Positions 63,575-64,000 of a stretch of DNA of 64,000 nucleotides are shown here, in pieces. Both the position numbers and the translations under genes were made by a program. Where the stretch lies: NCBI GenBank assembly GCA_037074705.1, contig CM073593.1, positions 105,175,738 through 105,239,737 of the forward strand. Reading direction: 5' to 3'. The notes below the pieces were generated by a model, which had not been told where the DNA came from, searched no databases, and worked only from the letters and a program-made list of their open reading frames with translations. The DNA is from Zhengitettix transpicula (Eukaryota > Arthropoda > Insecta > Orthoptera > Tetrigidae). How positions within the stretch are numbered: the stretch's first letter is position 1; the number at the start of each line of letters is the position of its first letter.

Positions 63575-64000
63575 TTACGTCTGTTACTGAATTATTGACC
63601 CTTTTACAGGCACTTTTATTTGTATATTTATAGAGTTACGACGTTTCGATACATTGTTCGTATCTTCTTCAGGCGTGAAGAAGATACCAACACGTAATGG
63701 AACGTCGTAACTCTTATAGTAAAAATAAAAGTAAAATCCCACAACACTGTTCATGCAGTTTTAATAAGTTAAAACATAAAACACTCGCACTGTGACACAA
63801 CCACACTGAAGAAGGATCGAAACGTCAAATAAAAATTATGTGTCAAGGTATAAAAGGTCATTAATTAAATTTATTTTTCTAATCAGGTTCAGTAACCGTA
63901 ACATCAAAAAATGTAAATAATTTAACCATTACTCTAATTATTTAACTGTCGTTACCTGAAGATATCCTAGTTTTAGGACGAAACGTTTATGTAATATATT
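63575..64000 (+). mobile_element. R8 element, copy 2 (runs off the window)
   Basis: It matches 33710-34145. The palindromic pair at 63627-63715 is better preserved than in copy 1: minus motif CTGAAGA, A, GATAC, GAACAAT, GTATC, GAAACGTCG. The plus boxes at about 63810-63832 (CTGAAGAAGGATCGAAACGTC) and 63956-63990 (CTGAAGA, T, A, TCCT, AGTTTT, AGGA, C, GAAACGTT) follow in the same order. The right end is cut by the window edge. Confidence 0.75.

Noticed and set aside
1..64000. Penelope-like reverse transcriptase, GIY-YIG endonuclease, LINE or LTR polymerase genes
   Set aside because: I looked for long frames and for YADD/FADD-type or DDE contexts and found none, so no autonomous element is claimed.
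1..64000. Telomeric or rRNA sequence
   Set aside because: No TTAGG/TTAGGG arrays and no rRNA-like conserved blocks were seen.

Overview
This looks like repeat-dense, non-coding DNA from an animal nuclear genome. It is AT-rich overall, with many microsatellites (GT, GACA, CT, AT, AAT, CA, GATA, TCTA), several tandem arrays, A-tailed dispersed retroposons and inverted-repeat elements. There is no operon-like gene packing. A large arthropod-type genome is my best guess, at low confidence, because no conserved gene is present to place it. I found no intact gene with a recognisable product. The only coding-like stretches are short or broken: a K/E-rich reading frame with an in-frame stop and a frameshift (32819-33260, minus), a 59-codon frame (3525-3704), and a possible transposase-like fragment (16089-16274).

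Most of the window can be assigned to a few repeat families. R1 is a 540-630 bp A-tailed retroposon present in about 20 full or partial copies on both strands. Two copies have 11-bp target-site duplications, and one insertion has an empty-site counterpart elsewhere in the window. R2 is a ~120-170 bp sequence that occurs alone or as head-to-head foldback pairs. R3 is a 91-bp unit repeated 17 times (10.1-11.7 kb). R4 is a ~146-bp unit repeated 8 times (29.6-30.8 kb), with dispersed relatives at 13-15 kb. R5 is an AT-rich module duplicated at 0.7-2.3 kb and 39.6-42.0 kb, with an internal 318-bp tandem expansion in the second copy. R6 is a GTGAC-rich satellite with a ~295-bp dimeric period (49.8-52.5 kb). 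R7 is a ~40-bp minisatellite organised into a 319-bp higher-order repeat (24.4-26.2 kb). R8 is a ~430-bp element present twice (33.7-34.2 kb and the right edge). There is also a 2,027-bp element with long terminal inverted repeats and flanking TA (20178-22204), a 90-bp piggyBac-type MITE flanked by TTAA (45973-46062), and a tRNA-related repeat with a B-box (43.4-43.8 kb).

The unifying signal is a short RNA-like motif found roughly fifty times in otherwise unrelated families: CTGAWGA, one extra base, a helix of variable sequence, then GAAACGTY. The helix changes sequence while keeping its pairing (GATAC/GTATC, GTCGC/GCGAC, GACAC/GTGTC, TCCT/AGGA). This matches the hammerhead ribozyme core (CUGANGA, stem II, GAAA, NUH) in the small variant form reported for Penelope-like retroelements, where a minimal palindromic ACGT replaces stem III and cleavage occurs as dimers. 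The best copy (58501-58550, minus) also has a 6-bp stem I. I see no Penelope reverse transcriptase or GIY-YIG coding sequence, so any mobilising enzyme would have to act in trans.

Stretches between these repeats are AT-rich or modestly GC-rich DNA in which I recognise nothing. They are listed so that coverage is explicit.
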